From: Arcobacter iocasae
GTDB lineage: Bacteria; Campylobacterota; Campylobacteria; Campylobacterales; Arcobacteraceae
Length of the DNA: 64,000 nt
Direction of reading: 5' to 3'
Assembly (NCBI RefSeq): GCF_042214795.1
Contig: NZ_CP090177.1
Location: forward strand, 2,976,001 to 3,040,000
The notes beneath the pieces were generated by a model. It worked only from the letters and a program-made list of their open reading frames with translations. It made no database searches and was not told where the DNA came from. Positions 7,979 through 17,284 of this stretch are shown one piece after another (position 1 is the stretch's first letter; each line of letters begins with the position of its first letter). The translations under genes and the position numbers were made by a program.

Positions 7979-8954
7979 TAAAGACAAACTAAAATTTGAT
8001 GATATATTTGAAAATAGACTTCCAGTGGAAGAAGTTAGAGAGTATTTAATTAAATTATATAAAGATGGAGAAACCGCTGAACAAATAGCAGCAGCTGCTG
8101 ATGCTATGAGAGATCATCTTATTGCTTTACCAGTTGATTATTCTTTAAAAGATGAGTTAATTGACAATTGTGGAACAGGTGGAGATAAATCAAATAGTTT
8201 TAATATCTCAACAACAGTTTCATTACTTTTGGTTGCTTGTGGTTCAAAAGTAGCAAAGCATGGGAATAGAAGTATTACAAGTAAGTCAGGAAGTGCTGAT
8301 ATGCTAGAAAAGCTTGGTATAAATCTAAATTTAAATATTGATAATCAAGTAAAAATGCTTGAAAATACTGGTTTTGTATTTATGTTTGCCCAAAATCATC
8401 ATCCAGCAATGAAAACTATAATGCCTATACGAAAATCAATACCACATAGAACTATTTTTAATATTTTGGGACCTTTAAGTAATCCAGCAACAGTATCAAA
8501 ACAACTAATTGGTGTCTTTAGTGATGAGTATATCCATAGAATGATTACAGCTCTAAGTCTTTTAGATACAAGAAGAGCTATGGTTGTTAGTTCAAAAGAT
8601 GGAATGGATGAAATTTCAATTAGTGATGTTACTTATGCAACTACATTGATTGATCAAAGAACACATGATTTTATAATAGATCCTAGAGATTTTGGATTAG
8701 GATTGTATTCAAAAGATGATATTTTAGGTGGAGATGCTCAAGAAAATGCTCAAATCACAAGAGATATCTTAGAAGGAAAAGTAAGTGGTGCAAAACTTGA
8801 TATTGTATTACTTAATGCAGGAGCTGCACTATTTATAGATGATAAAGCAAAAGATATAAAAGAAGGTATTGAAATAGCAAGAGAAACTATCAATTCGGGA
8901 AAAGCAAAAGAAAAACTTGATCAAATCATTAATTTTTCTAAAAGTATGAAATAG
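7968..8954 (+). CDS. trpD: Anthranilate phosphoribosyltransferase
   Basis: TrpD transfers the phosphoribosyl group of PRPP to anthranilate, the second step of tryptophan synthesis. The 328-residue product shows the diagnostic PRPP loop DNCGTGGDKSNSFNIST (near residues 66-82). KHGNRSITSKSGSADMLEKLG and NILGPLSNPA follow in the expected order. Two adjacent ATG codons (7968 and 7971) are candidate starts, both overlapping the upstream S4 gene. No other trp gene is nearby, so this is a detached copy. It stands with S4 and tsaE genes rather than in a trp operon. Confidence 0.95.
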   Translation: MMFSKDKLKFDDIFENRLPVEEVREYLIKLYKDGETAEQIAAAADAMRDHLIALPVDYSLKDELIDNCGTGGDKSNSFNISTTVSLLLVACGSKVAKHGNRSITSKSGSADMLEKLGINLNLNIDNQVKMLENTGFVFMFAQNHHPAMKTIMPIRKSIPHRTIFNILGPLSNPATVSKQLIGVFSDEYIHRMITALSLLDTRRAMVVSSKDGMDEISISDVTYATTLIDQRTHDFIIDPRDFGLGLYSKDDILGGDAQENAQITRDILEGKVSGAKLDIVLLNAGAALFIDDKAKDIKEGIEIARETINSGKAKEKLDQIINFSKSMK

Positions 8955-8961
8955 GATAATT

Positions 8962-9381
8962 TTGGAAAAAATAGAATTAGTTTTAGAAGAAAATGATTTA
9001 ATTAAAATCATTAATAAATTAGATAAAATAATTGATAAAAAAGAGTCAATTGTTTTATTAAGAGGTGACTTAGCAAGTGGTAAGACTACTTTAGTAAAAA
9101 ACTATGTAAAGTTCTTAGAAATCGATGACTTAGTTACATCACCAACTTTTTCAATTCAAACAATTTATGGTGAAAATATTTATCATTATGATGTTTATAA
9201 TAAGACTTTAGAAGAGTTTATATCTTTAGGTTTATTAGAAGAATTTGAAAAAGAGGGTATCCATTTTGTAGAGTGGGGAGATGATAGATTAAATGAACTT
9301 CTTAACTCTTATGGATTTCATACTATTAAAATAGATATTGAAAAATTAGAAAATAAAAGGCGATATATAATTAATGCATAA
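8962..9381 (+). CDS. tsaE: tRNA threonylcarbamoyladenosine biosynthesis ATPase TsaE
   Basis: TsaE is the ATPase that helps TsaB-TsaD make the universal t6A37 modification of ANN-decoding tRNAs. The 139-residue length fits. The P-loop LRGDLASGKTT (near residues 32-42) and the following SPTF segment match the family, as do YHYDVYN and FVEWGD. The start is TTG with AGGA about 7 nt upstream. It overlaps lptB by 8 nt, so the two are co-translated. The tsaE-lptB pairing is, from memory, common in Campylobacterota. Confidence 0.93.
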   Translation: MEKIELVLEENDLIKIINKLDKIIDKKESIVLLRGDLASGKTTLVKNYVKFLEIDDLVTSPTFSIQTIYGENIYHYDVYNKTLEEFISLGLLEEFEKEGIHFVEWGDDRLNELLNSYGFHTIKIDIEKLENKRRYIINA

Positions 9382-10096
9382 ATTAAGAATAGAAAACATA
9401 ACTAAAAACATTAAAAAAACTCAAATTTTACATGGTATTTCACTTGAAGTTAAATCTGGAGAAATAGTTGGTTTATTAGGACCAAATGGAGCAGGTAAAA
9501 CTACAACTTTTTATACTGTTTGTGGACTTGTAAAACCAACTTCTGGGAAAGTTTTTTTAGATGAAACAGAAATTACAAATTTGCCTTTACATAAAAGAGC
9601 ATTAAAAGGTATAGGGTATTTACCACAAGAATCATCTATTTTCAAAGACTTAAGCGTAGAAGACAATCTAATGCTTGCTGCTCAAATAGTTACAAGTGAT
9701 AAAGCTGAACAATTTAAAAGAGTAGAAGAGTTACTTGAAGTTTTTAATATTGAACCAATTAGACAAAGAAAAGGAATCTCTTTGTCAGGTGGGGAGAGAA
9801 GAAGAACAGAAATAGCAAGAGCTTTAGTATCAAAACCAGTTTTCCTATTACTTGATGAACCTTTTGCTGGAGTTGATCCAATTGCTGTTAAAGATATTCA
9901 AGAAATTATCAACCAATTGACACTTAGAGGTATTGGTGTGTTAATTACAGATCATAATGTAAGAGAAACTCTTCAAATATGTGATAGAGCATATGTTATG
10001 AAAAGTGGAGCACTTTTAGCAGCTGGAAATAGTGATGAGATTAGGAATGATGTAAGCGTAAGAGAACACTACTTAGGAGAAAGTTTTACTTTTTAA
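9374..10096 (+). CDS. lptB: LPS export ABC transporter ATPase LptB
   Basis: LptB powers extraction of lipopolysaccharide from the inner membrane with LptF/LptG. This 240-residue protein has Walker A GPNGAGKTT (near 36-44), the Q-loop region YLPQESSIF, the signature LSGGERRRTEIARAL, Walker B LLLDEPFAGVDP and the H-loop ITDHNV. The PQESSIFKDLSVEDN stretch is typical of LptB rather than of amino-acid transporter ATPases. In Campylobacter rpoN usually follows. Here a response regulator lies on the opposite strand, and the stop codons of the two genes overlap within TTAA. Confidence 0.95.
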   Translation: MHKLRIENITKNIKKTQILHGISLEVKSGEIVGLLGPNGAGKTTTFYTVCGLVKPTSGKVFLDETEITNLPLHKRALKGIGYLPQESSIFKDLSVEDNLMLAAQIVTSDKAEQFKRVEELLEVFNIEPIRQRKGISLSGGERRRTEIARALVSKPVFLLLDEPFAGVDPIAVKDIQEIINQLTLRGIGVLITDHNVRETLQICDRAYVMKSGALLAAGNSDEIRNDVSVREHYLGESFTF

Positions 10097-11343
10097 AAGT
10101 AAAAAACTCTCTCTTCTTCACTTTTAAGTGCTTTATTTAAAGCAGAACTTACTCTTTGTAAAATAAGCTCTTCATTATCATCATTTTTTAATTCAACTAC
10201 TCCAAAACAACTATGTTGAGGAAGTTTCTTATTTACAAGCATAGTATTTAAAATGTCTTCAAGTTTATAAGATACATTTAGCGCACCATCTAAGTCAGTT
10301 TCAGGTAATAAAACTAAAAAAGATGATTCTTCAGATTTAAAACAAATATCGTGTTCTCTTATATTATTTTTAATTAATTCGCTAATATCATTTAAAAAGT
10401 CTTCATATGAGATAATTTTTTCATCTATATTTCGTACACTTAGCTTTATTAAAGATAAATCTTTTCTATATCTTCTAACTCTTTTTGATTCAATTGAAAA
10501 GATTTTATGAAATCTATTTAAATTGTATAATCCTGTTATCAAATCATGATTATATTTGTATTCAAATAAATTTGATTTCTCATTTAAATTTGTAATATCA
10601 AATAAAGAGACTAGAAAATAAGTTTTTTCTTTTTCTATTTTTGTAACATTTAATTTAAAAATCCTAGTAACATCAACTACTTTTATTTTAATTAATACAT
10701 TTTCTTTATCTAAACTAGAAATAAATTCATACCATGAAATATTTTTCAACTCTTCTTTATTAGGAAGAAATAATTCTTTATCTAATAATATTTTTTCTAA
10801 ATTTATATCAAATACTTTGAAGTTTTTTGAAAAGATATCATTTTTAGCAACTATTTTTCCATCTTCTAATATGGCTACTAAACTATCTTGATTATTTAAT
10901 AACTCAATAGTAGAGTCCTCAAAATCGAACTCTTTACTATGTATTTCTTTCTTTAAAAACTTATGTTCTAAACATTTTGTAATATTTTTTATTAATTCAT
11001 ATAAATCTAAAGGTTTTAAGCAGTAAGAATTAATACCTAATTCAATAGATTTTTTATAAAAACTTGAATCAGTATGTGCTGTTGTTACAATACTAGGGAT
11101 ATTTGAATTAATTTCATTAATTCTTTTTATCATCTCTAAACCGTTCATTTTAGGCATATTGATATCAGCAATAATCAAATCTATATCAGGATTATTTTTA
11201 AATGATTCAAGGCCTTCTTCTCCATCGCTACAAACTGTTAAATTACCTACAATACTATTTAAAATATTAGAAGTAAAATTTCTAATTTCTTCTTGGTCTT
11301 CCACATAGAGTATGTTTAGTTGTTTAAAAAAATCTTTATTCAT
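10093..11343 (-). CDS. Response regulator with degenerate GGDEF domain
   Basis: This 416-residue cytoplasmic protein has an N-terminal receiver domain (about 8-125). It includes the acidic cluster in YVEDQEE, phosphoacceptor D60 (IADINMPKMNG) and the conserved K in LKPLDL. A linker follows, then a GGDEF-fold domain (about 255-416) recognised by HDLITGLYNLNRF. The GGDEF active-site sequence is replaced by SEESS, so it is unlikely to make cyclic di-GMP. It may be a signal-responsive scaffold or nucleotide sensor. It is the downstream gene after kdsB, 8 nt away, and converges on lptB. Confidence 0.85.
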   Translation of the reverse strand: MNKDFFKQLNILYVEDQEEIRNFTSNILNSIVGNLTVCSDGEEGLESFKNNPDIDLIIADINMPKMNGLEMIKRINEINSNIPSIVTTAHTDSSFYKKSIELGINSYCLKPLDLYELIKNITKCLEHKFLKKEIHSKEFDFEDSTIELLNNQDSLVAILEDGKIVAKNDIFSKNFKVFDINLEKILLDKELFLPNKEELKNISWYEFISSLDKENVLIKIKVVDVTRIFKLNVTKIEKEKTYFLVSLFDITNLNEKSNLFEYKYNHDLITGLYNLNRFHKIFSIESKRVRRYRKDLSLIKLSVRNIDEKIISYEDFLNDISELIKNNIREHDICFKSEESSFLVLLPETDLDGALNVSYKLEDILNTMLVNKKLPQHSCFGVVELKNDDNEELILQRVSSALNKALKSEEERVFYF

Positions 11344-11351
11344 AGGTCCTT

Positions 11352-12077
11352 CTATTTTGCAAAAATATTAAGTGCATTTTTCAAATCTTCTTCTGTATCA
11401 ATACCAAATGATTTAGATTGTACTTCAACCATTGCAATCTTCTTTTCATGATAGATTGCTCTTAATTGTTCAAGCTTTTCAATACCTTCAGTTAACGCTG
11501 ATGGAAGTTTACAAAACTCATCTAAGCTTTTTACTGTAAATCCATAAATTCCTAAATGCCCATTATAAGTAGCATGTTCATAATGATCTCTATGATATGG
11601 GATTTTACTTCTAGAAAAATAAGTAGCATTTCCTTTATCATTTAGTAATACTTTTACATGATTTGGGTCATCTGCTAATTGTGAAGATATCTTTTTATGG
11701 CAAGATACAATCATAATATCTTCTTTATTATCTCTAACTTCTTTTACTCTATTAATAACAGCTTTTATAACATCAACTTCTATAAAAGGTTCATCAGCTT
11801 GAACATTAATAACAATATCATCTTCTTTTAAATTGAGTTTTTTAGCTGCTTCATTTATTCTATCCGTTCCACTTTGATGTTCGCTTGAAGTCATAATAGC
11901 ATTTATTCCATGCTCTTTTGCTAAGCCAATAACATTAGCAGAATCTGTAGCAATTGTTACATCATCTAGACTACTCACTTGTTTAGCAGTTCTTATAACC
12001 ATAGGTAAACCTAGTATATCAACTAGGATTTTATTTTGAAATCTACTAGAATTTAATCTTGCAGGTATAATTATCAT
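11352..12077 (-). CDS. kdsB: 3-deoxy-manno-octulosonate cytidylyltransferase
   Basis: KdsB activates Kdo with CTP to CMP-Kdo for lipid A/LPS core assembly. The 241-residue length is normal. The N-terminal nucleotide-binding segment IIIPARLNSSRFQNKIL fits the family, as do NVQADEPFI, YFSRSKIPYHRD and HLGIYGF. An AAAGGAA ribosome site lies just upstream of the ATG. It sits between a PAS histidine kinase and a receiver protein on the same strand, separated by 8-12 nt, so it is probably co-transcribed with signalling genes. Confidence 0.95.
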   Translation of the reverse strand: MIIIPARLNSSRFQNKILVDILGLPMVIRTAKQVSSLDDVTIATDSANVIGLAKEHGINAIMTSSEHQSGTDRINEAAKKLNLKEDDIVINVQADEPFIEVDVIKAVINRVKEVRDNKEDIMIVSCHKKISSQLADDPNHVKVLLNDKGNATYFSRSKIPYHRDHYEHATYNGHLGIYGFTVKSLDEFCKLPSALTEGIEKLEQLRAIYHEKKIAMVEVQSKSFGIDTEEDLKNALNIFAK

Positions 12078-12089
12078 ATTTTGTTTCCT

Positions 12090-13493
12090 TTAAATTATTA
12101 TAGGTAATTTTATTTTAATAGTTGTTTCATTCTCAATAGAACTAACTTCAATTGTACCTTTTAAATGCATTTGAACGATACTTTTAACAATGTATAATCC
12201 TAATCCTACACCATGTTTTTCCTCTTTTGTTGAAAAGTATGGTTCAAAAATTTTTGAAATTTTGTCATTATCTATTCCTCCAGCATTATCATGGAAGGTT
12301 AACTCAATAAAATCGTTTATCTTTTTTACTTCAATTGTTATTTTTTTATTATCTTCTATCATATTTTTTTGCATTGATTCAATAGAGTTTTGAACAAGGT
12401 TATTAAATACTGTTACTATTCTATCTTGATAGGTTTCAAGTATCAAATTATCATCACAAATTATTTCGAAATCTATAACTCTTTTATATGGTTTAATAAG
12501 AGTTTCAAATAGTTTTTTTAACTCTACTATTTCTTTTTGTCCTTCGAACTCAATTAATGACTTGAACTCTTCAATTGTATTTGATAAACTTTTTACACTT
12601 TCAGTTATTTTCTTTAAACCCTCATGAAAAGGTCCTGTATCATCTATATCTAGAGATAGCTTTTGGGCAATAATAGAAATAGTGTTAAGAGGTTGTCTCC
12701 ACTCATGGGAAATAGTTCTTATAGTATCTGTCATAATATTTAGTTTATTATCTTGAACTAATAGTTTTTCAGATTGGTCTAAAGTATGAGTAATATCAAA
12801 CATAAGTGCCGTAAATCCAGTAATATCACCATATTTATTATAAATTGGTTTTATTTTAATATCCACCCAAAAAATATCATTATTCTTTTTGACATTTTTA
12901 ATTTTACCTGTCCATTCTTTACCACTTTTTATATTACTCCACAGATCTTGGAAAAGTTCTTTAGGAGAATCTTCATGTTGAATAACAGCATGTGATCTTC
13001 CTAATAATTCACTTTTTGAATAACCTGTCAATTTGCAAAAAGCATCAGAAACTTCAGTGATAAAACCGAACTTATCTGTATGACTTGAGATAACATATTC
13101 ATTTAAAATTTGGTCATCTGAGATTTGTTTTGTAATATCTTTAGCATTTAAAACAAAATATTTTTTGTTTAGCATAAGAGAAACAGTTACTTTAAGATAA
13201 ATTGGTTTTTCATCTTTTCTTGTACAAATAAGATTCATATCTGTATCATAAGAATTAATCATATTATTTTTTAAAAGTTGTAAGAATGATATTTTATATG
13301 ATTCATTAACTAAATCAACAAATTTTAAAGATAATAATTCTAAATTCGTATATCCTAATATTGGGCTTAGTGCATCATTTACATATAAGAATTTACTCTT
13401 AAAATCAATGATACCAATTCCATCCCATGAGTTATTAATTATTTCTTTTAATTCATAGTTTGTATTTTTCAATTTTTCTAAATCTGAACCCAT
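12090..13493 (-). CDS. PAS-domain sensor histidine kinase (soluble)
   Basis: This 467-residue kinase has no predicted membrane segment. PAS domain 1 is at about 10-115 and PAS domain 2 at about 130-240 (VSDAFCKLTGYSKSELLG; WVDIKIKPIYNKYG). A dimerisation/H-box follows with the Campylobacterota-type sequence SHEWRQPLN (His near 260). The HATPase domain has N-box NNLVQNSIESM, G1 DNAGGI and G2 GVGLGLYIV. Cytosolic redox or energy sensing through PAS is plausible but unproven. No cognate regulator is adjacent. The degenerate-GGDEF receiver two genes downstream in the same operon is a candidate partner. Confidence 0.88.
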   Translation of the reverse strand: MGSDLEKLKNTNYELKEIINNSWDGIGIIDFKSKFLYVNDALSPILGYTNLELLSLKFVDLVNESYKISFLQLLKNNMINSYDTDMNLICTRKDEKPIYLKVTVSLMLNKKYFVLNAKDITKQISDDQILNEYVISSHTDKFGFITEVSDAFCKLTGYSKSELLGRSHAVIQHEDSPKELFQDLWSNIKSGKEWTGKIKNVKKNNDIFWVDIKIKPIYNKYGDITGFTALMFDITHTLDQSEKLLVQDNKLNIMTDTIRTISHEWRQPLNTISIIAQKLSLDIDDTGPFHEGLKKITESVKSLSNTIEEFKSLIEFEGQKEIVELKKLFETLIKPYKRVIDFEIICDDNLILETYQDRIVTVFNNLVQNSIESMQKNMIEDNKKITIEVKKINDFIELTFHDNAGGIDNDKISKIFEPYFSTKEEKHGVGLGLYIVKSIVQMHLKGTIEVSSIENETTIKIKLPIII

Positions 13494-13530
13494 TAAAAAC
13501 CTAAATAAACTTATTTTTATATCTTTTCAT

Positions 13531-13536
13531 TATAAT
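13531..13536 (+). promoter_or_regulatory. -10 element TATAAT upstream of polA
   Basis: A perfect TATAAT lies 30 nt before the polA ATG, in the 72-nt divergent gap between the PAS kinase and polA. The flank is T-rich and has no clear -35, as is common for the housekeeping sigma factor in Campylobacterota. Confidence 0.55.
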
Positions 13537-13565
13537 ATAAAAACTTTAAAACTAGGGAAAATTTA

Positions 13566-16268
13566 ATGGATAATGATAATTTAAGTGCTAAAAAAACCAT
13601 AACTGTAATAGATACATTTGGGTTTTTATTTAGAAGTTTTTATGCACTTCCTCCTTTAAAATCAAAAGATGGCTTTCCAACAGGATTATTAACAGGATTT
13701 ATGAATTTTATATCAAATGTTGGAAAAGACTTTCAAACTGACTATATAGTTTTTGCACTTGACTCAAAAGGTGATACTTTTAGAAATGCAATCTATGATC
13801 AATATAAAGCACAAAGACCAGATGTTCCAGAAGACTTACTAAGACAACTTCCAATTGCAATTTCATGGATAGAACAAATGGGCTTTAAAACGGCTATTAA
13901 AAGTGGATTTGAAGCTGATGATATCATAGCTTCAATTGCTCACGATGCAAGAGAAAAGAACTTAGAAGTTAGAATAGTAAGCCATGACAAAGATTTATAT
14001 CAATTAATTGATGATGATACAGTTTATTTATTTGATCCAATTAAAAAAGTAGTAATCAATGAAGAAAAATGTTATGAAAAATATGGTGTTCACCCTAATC
14101 AATTTACAGATTATCAATCACTCTTAGGTGATAGTGCTGATAATGTTCCAGGAGTAAAAGGAGTAGGGGCTAAAACAGCAGAAGCTTTAATAAAAGAGTT
14201 TGGAACTTTAGAAAATATTTATGAAAATATCGAAAGTGTTCCAAAACCTAGATGGAAAACACTTCTTTTAGAAAATAAAGAGATGGCTTTTATTTCAAAA
14301 GAGTTAGTAACTTTAAAAAAAGATTGTCATTGTATAGATTTTTTAGATCAATTTGAATTACCAAAAGAAAATCCAATTTTAAAAATTCAAGATACTTTAT
14401 TAAAATATGACTTAAATAAAATAGTTGAAAGAGTTCATCAAAATGGACTTAACTATAAAACCCAAATGCCAAAACCAAAAGAAAAAATAAATTATGACTT
14501 TATATTATTAAACACAAAAGAAAAATTAGAAGAAGCAATAAATACTATCCCAAAAGATTCTATTGTGGCTTTTGATACTGAAACAACAAGTTTAGATACA
14601 AAAATAGCAAAAATAGTTGGTTTTTCTTTTTGTTTTGATGAAAACAAAGCATATTATATTCCAATATCACACTCTTATTTAGGCGCTTCAGAGCAAGTCT
14701 CAATAGAAGATGCTAAAGATGCAATTAATAAGTTAAACGATTTTAAACTTATTGTTCAAAACTTCAAATATGACTTTGATATTATAAAATTTAACTTTGA
14801 TATTGAGTTAAATTTATTTGCTGATACTATTATTTTAGCTTGGTTATTAGATAGTAGTTCAAAAGTAGGGCTTGATGCACTTGCAAAAAGCTATTTTGAC
14901 CATACAATGATTGCCTTTAAAGATGTAGTTAAAAAAGGTGATGATTTTTCTACTGTAGATATTTCAAATGCTTGTAACTATGCAGCAGAAGATGCTTTGA
15001 TGACATACAAAATATACTTTAAACTATTAGAAGAGTTTAAAAAACAAAATTGTGAACATCTTTTAAAAATAGCAGATGATTATGAGTTTAAATTTATTGA
15101 TGTTTTAATAAATATGCAAAATAATGGTGTAAAAATAGATACACAAATTTTAAAAGACCTTAAAGTTCAAAATCAAGAATATATTCAAGAACTTACAAAA
15201 AAAATCCATGAACTAGCTGGAAGTAAATTTAATATAAATTCACCAAAACAATTAGGTGTAATACTTTTTGAAACATTAGGATTAACTGCTTCGAAGAAAG
15301 GAAAAACAGGATATAGCACAAATGAAGTTGTACTAAATAAACTAGTAGACTCCCATGAAATTATTTCAGTAATATTAGATTATAGAGAAGCATATAAACT
15401 ACAATCTACTTATATTGAACCCCTTTTAGAATTAGCTTCAAATGACAGTGAAAATAAAATCTATACTTCTTTTTTACAAACAGGAACAGCAACAGGAAGA
15501 CTTAGTTCAAAAAATCCAAACTTGCAAAATATTCCAGTAAAAAGTAGTGCAGGAAGAGAGATAAGAAAAGCCTTTATTGCAAGAAAAGGATATAAACTTG
15601 TTGGTATTGATTATTCTCAAATAGAATTAAGATTATTGGCTCATTTTAGTAAAGATAAAGCCTTAGTAGATGCTTTTAATAATGATTTAGATATTCATAG
15701 CCAAACAGCTGTAAAAATATTTGGTGAAGAAAAAGCAGCTGAAAAAAGAAATGTTGCCAAAACAATAAACTTTGGATTACTTTATGGGATGGGAAGTAAA
15801 AAACTAGCGGATACTCTTAAAATAACACCAAAAGAGGCTAAAGTTTATATTGATTCATATTTTGAAGCGTTTACAAATGTAAAAGAGTATATGAAATCAA
15901 TTGAAAATTTTGCTTTGGAAAATGGATATGTTGAAACTTTAATCAAAAGAAGAAGAATATTTGATTTTAACGCAGCAAATACAATGCAAAGAATAGGTTA
16001 TTTAAGAGAAGCAGTTAATACAAAATTTCAAGGAAGTGCAGCAGATTTGATAAAATTATCTATGATAAAAATCTTTGAAAAATATAAAAATAATGAAAAT
16101 TTAAAAATGATTTTGCAAATTCATGATGAACTTATTTTTGAAGTTAAAAATGAAAATTTGGATGAAATAACGAATGATTTGAAAAAAATAATGGAAAATA
16201 TATTTACACTAGAGATACCTTTAAAAGTATCTGTGGCTATAGGTAATAGTTGGGGTGATTTAAAGTAA
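13566..16268 (+). CDS. polA: DNA polymerase I
   Basis: PolA fills gaps and removes Okazaki primers. The 900-residue protein carries all three parts. The 5' nuclease is at about 1-300 (VIDTFGFLFRSFYALP; GVGAKTAEALIKEFG). The 3'-5' exonuclease at about 310-500 looks active (FDTETTSLD; YAAEDALMTY). The polymerase at about 520-900 has ATGRLSSKNPNLQNIP, GIDYSQIELRLLAH, NFGLLYGMG and QIHDEL. A GGG-type ribosome site lies ahead of the ATG. It diverges from the PAS kinase, and a separate promoter follows for the next operon. Confidence 0.97.
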   Translation: MDNDNLSAKKTITVIDTFGFLFRSFYALPPLKSKDGFPTGLLTGFMNFISNVGKDFQTDYIVFALDSKGDTFRNAIYDQYKAQRPDVPEDLLRQLPIAISWIEQMGFKTAIKSGFEADDIIASIAHDAREKNLEVRIVSHDKDLYQLIDDDTVYLFDPIKKVVINEEKCYEKYGVHPNQFTDYQSLLGDSADNVPGVKGVGAKTAEALIKEFGTLENIYENIESVPKPRWKTLLLENKEMAFISKELVTLKKDCHCIDFLDQFELPKENPILKIQDTLLKYDLNKIVERVHQNGLNYKTQMPKPKEKINYDFILLNTKEKLEEAINTIPKDSIVAFDTETTSLDTKIAKIVGFSFCFDENKAYYIPISHSYLGASEQVSIEDAKDAINKLNDFKLIVQNFKYDFDIIKFNFDIELNLFADTIILAWLLDSSSKVGLDALAKSYFDHTMIAFKDVVKKGDDFSTVDISNACNYAAEDALMTYKIYFKLLEEFKKQNCEHLLKIADDYEFKFIDVLINMQNNGVKIDTQILKDLKVQNQEYIQELTKKIHELAGSKFNINSPKQLGVILFETLGLTASKKGKTGYSTNEVVLNKLVDSHEIISVILDYREAYKLQSTYIEPLLELASNDSENKIYTSFLQTGTATGRLSSKNPNLQNIPVKSSAGREIRKAFIARKGYKLVGIDYSQIELRLLAHFSKDKALVDAFNNDLDIHSQTAVKIFGEEKAAEKRNVAKTINFGLLYGMGSKKLADTLKITPKEAKVYIDSYFEAFTNVKEYMKSIENFALENGYVETLIKRRRIFDFNAANTMQRIGYLREAVNTKFQGSAADLIKLSMIKIFEKYKNNENLKMILQIHDELIFEVKNENLDEITNDLKKIMENIFTLEIPLKVSVAIGNSWGDLK

Positions 16269-16303
16269 AATAAAAAAGTTTTTTATTAAAAAATAATTTT
16301 CTT

Positions 16304-16332
16304 TTGACAAGAAAAATAAATTTAGCTATAAT
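16304..16332 (+). promoter_or_regulatory. Consensus sigma-70 promoter of the response regulator operon
   Basis: TTGACA (16304-16309) and TATAAT (16327-16332) are both perfect and separated by exactly 17 bp, 31 nt upstream of the ATG at 16364. This is one of only two fully consensus promoters noticed in the window, suggesting strong constitutive transcription of this four-gene operon. Confidence 0.85.
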
Positions 16333-16363
16333 AAAACTAAATAAATCAATTAAAGAGTAATGA

Positions 16364-17074
16364 ATGATTAAAACATTAAAAAATATTAGAAAACTAAATA
16401 ATGCAAAATTATTAGTTGTAAGTAGTGATTTAAATGTTAAAAAATCTTTAGAACAAGATTTAGATAATTATTTTAAAGAAGTTAGTTTTGTATCAAATAA
16501 TAAAGATGCATTAATTTTAGCTAGTCAAAGTACTTATGATCTTGTAATTATTGATACTCAATGTGAGGGTATGCTTTTCAAAGATTTTTGCTTTGAATTA
16601 GTTGAAATTGCACAAACACTACCTAAAATAATAATTTCGAGTGATGATAATAGCGAAGATATAGTTACTGCTGTAAATTGTAACTCATACACATTTATTT
16701 CAAAACCCTTACGATTGCAAGATTTAAAATTAGCAATTATAATGTGCTTAAATCAAACAAAAAGAGGTGATAAAGTAGAATTCCAAAATGGAATTTACTT
16801 TGATGAATATAGAGACCAATTTTTCAAATCAGGCGGAGCAGCGATTGATTTTACAAGACTTGAAAAAGGGTTCTTAAAACTTCTTATTGCTAGAAGAGGT
16901 GAAATTACTGATTATGATACAATTAAAGAGGTTGTATGGAAAGGTAAAAATATGTCTATTTATACAATGAGAAATATTGTAAATAAAATAAGACAAAAAA
17001 CTTATTATGAAATAATTAGAAATCATTCTAATAAGGGATATGTAATTGACGAAACAGGTATGAAGAGATTCTAA
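16364..17074 (+). CDS. OmpR-like response regulator with atypical receiver
   Basis: This 236-residue protein has a receiver-like domain (about 12-130) and a C-terminal winged helix (about 140-236, ending KIRQKTYYEIIRNHSNKGYVI). The usual DD acidic pocket is replaced by SSD (VVSSDLN). The phosphoacceptor Asp (IIDTQCEG) and the conserved Lys (SKPL) remain. Phosphorylation-independent or atypical control is therefore possible, as known for HP1043/HsrA in Helicobacter. I cannot say it is that orthologue. It leads an operon with two tiny genes and a receiver-PAS protein, driven by a consensus promoter. Confidence 0.82.
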   Translation: MIKTLKNIRKLNNAKLLVVSSDLNVKKSLEQDLDNYFKEVSFVSNNKDALILASQSTYDLVIIDTQCEGMLFKDFCFELVEIAQTLPKIIISSDDNSEDIVTAVNCNSYTFISKPLRLQDLKLAIIMCLNQTKRGDKVEFQNGIYFDEYRDQFFKSGGAAIDFTRLEKGFLKLLIARRGEITDYDTIKEVVWKGKNMSIYTMRNIVNKIRQKTYYEIIRNHSNKGYVIDETGMKRF

Positions 17075-17092
17075 ATAATAAAGGGTGCCTAA

Positions 17093-17284
17093 ATGGAAGA
17101 ACTAATTTTGACAAAAGAAGAATTAGTCGAAATGTTTGAAAATCATATTCTTGAGGACACTCAAAAAGGTTGGTTATTAGATAAAAAAGTAGTAGAAATT
17201 ATTGCTTTACATGAAGTTGAACCTAAATATCTACAAGATATTACAAATGCAAAATATTATAAAATAATCCCGAAAGGTAATTAA
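17093..17284 (+). CDS. Small conserved-looking protein, function unknown
   Basis: This is a 63-residue, acidic and mostly helical product with no Cys, membrane segment or known motif. It lies 18 nt after the response regulator, with a GGG-containing ribosome site. Its stop codon overlaps the next ATG as TAATG, so it is translationally coupled to the zinc-binding gene. The tight packing supports a real gene. I do not recognise the family. Confidence 0.7.
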   Translation: MEELILTKEELVEMFENHILEDTQKGWLLDKKVVEIIALHEVEPKYLQDITNAKYYKIIPKGN

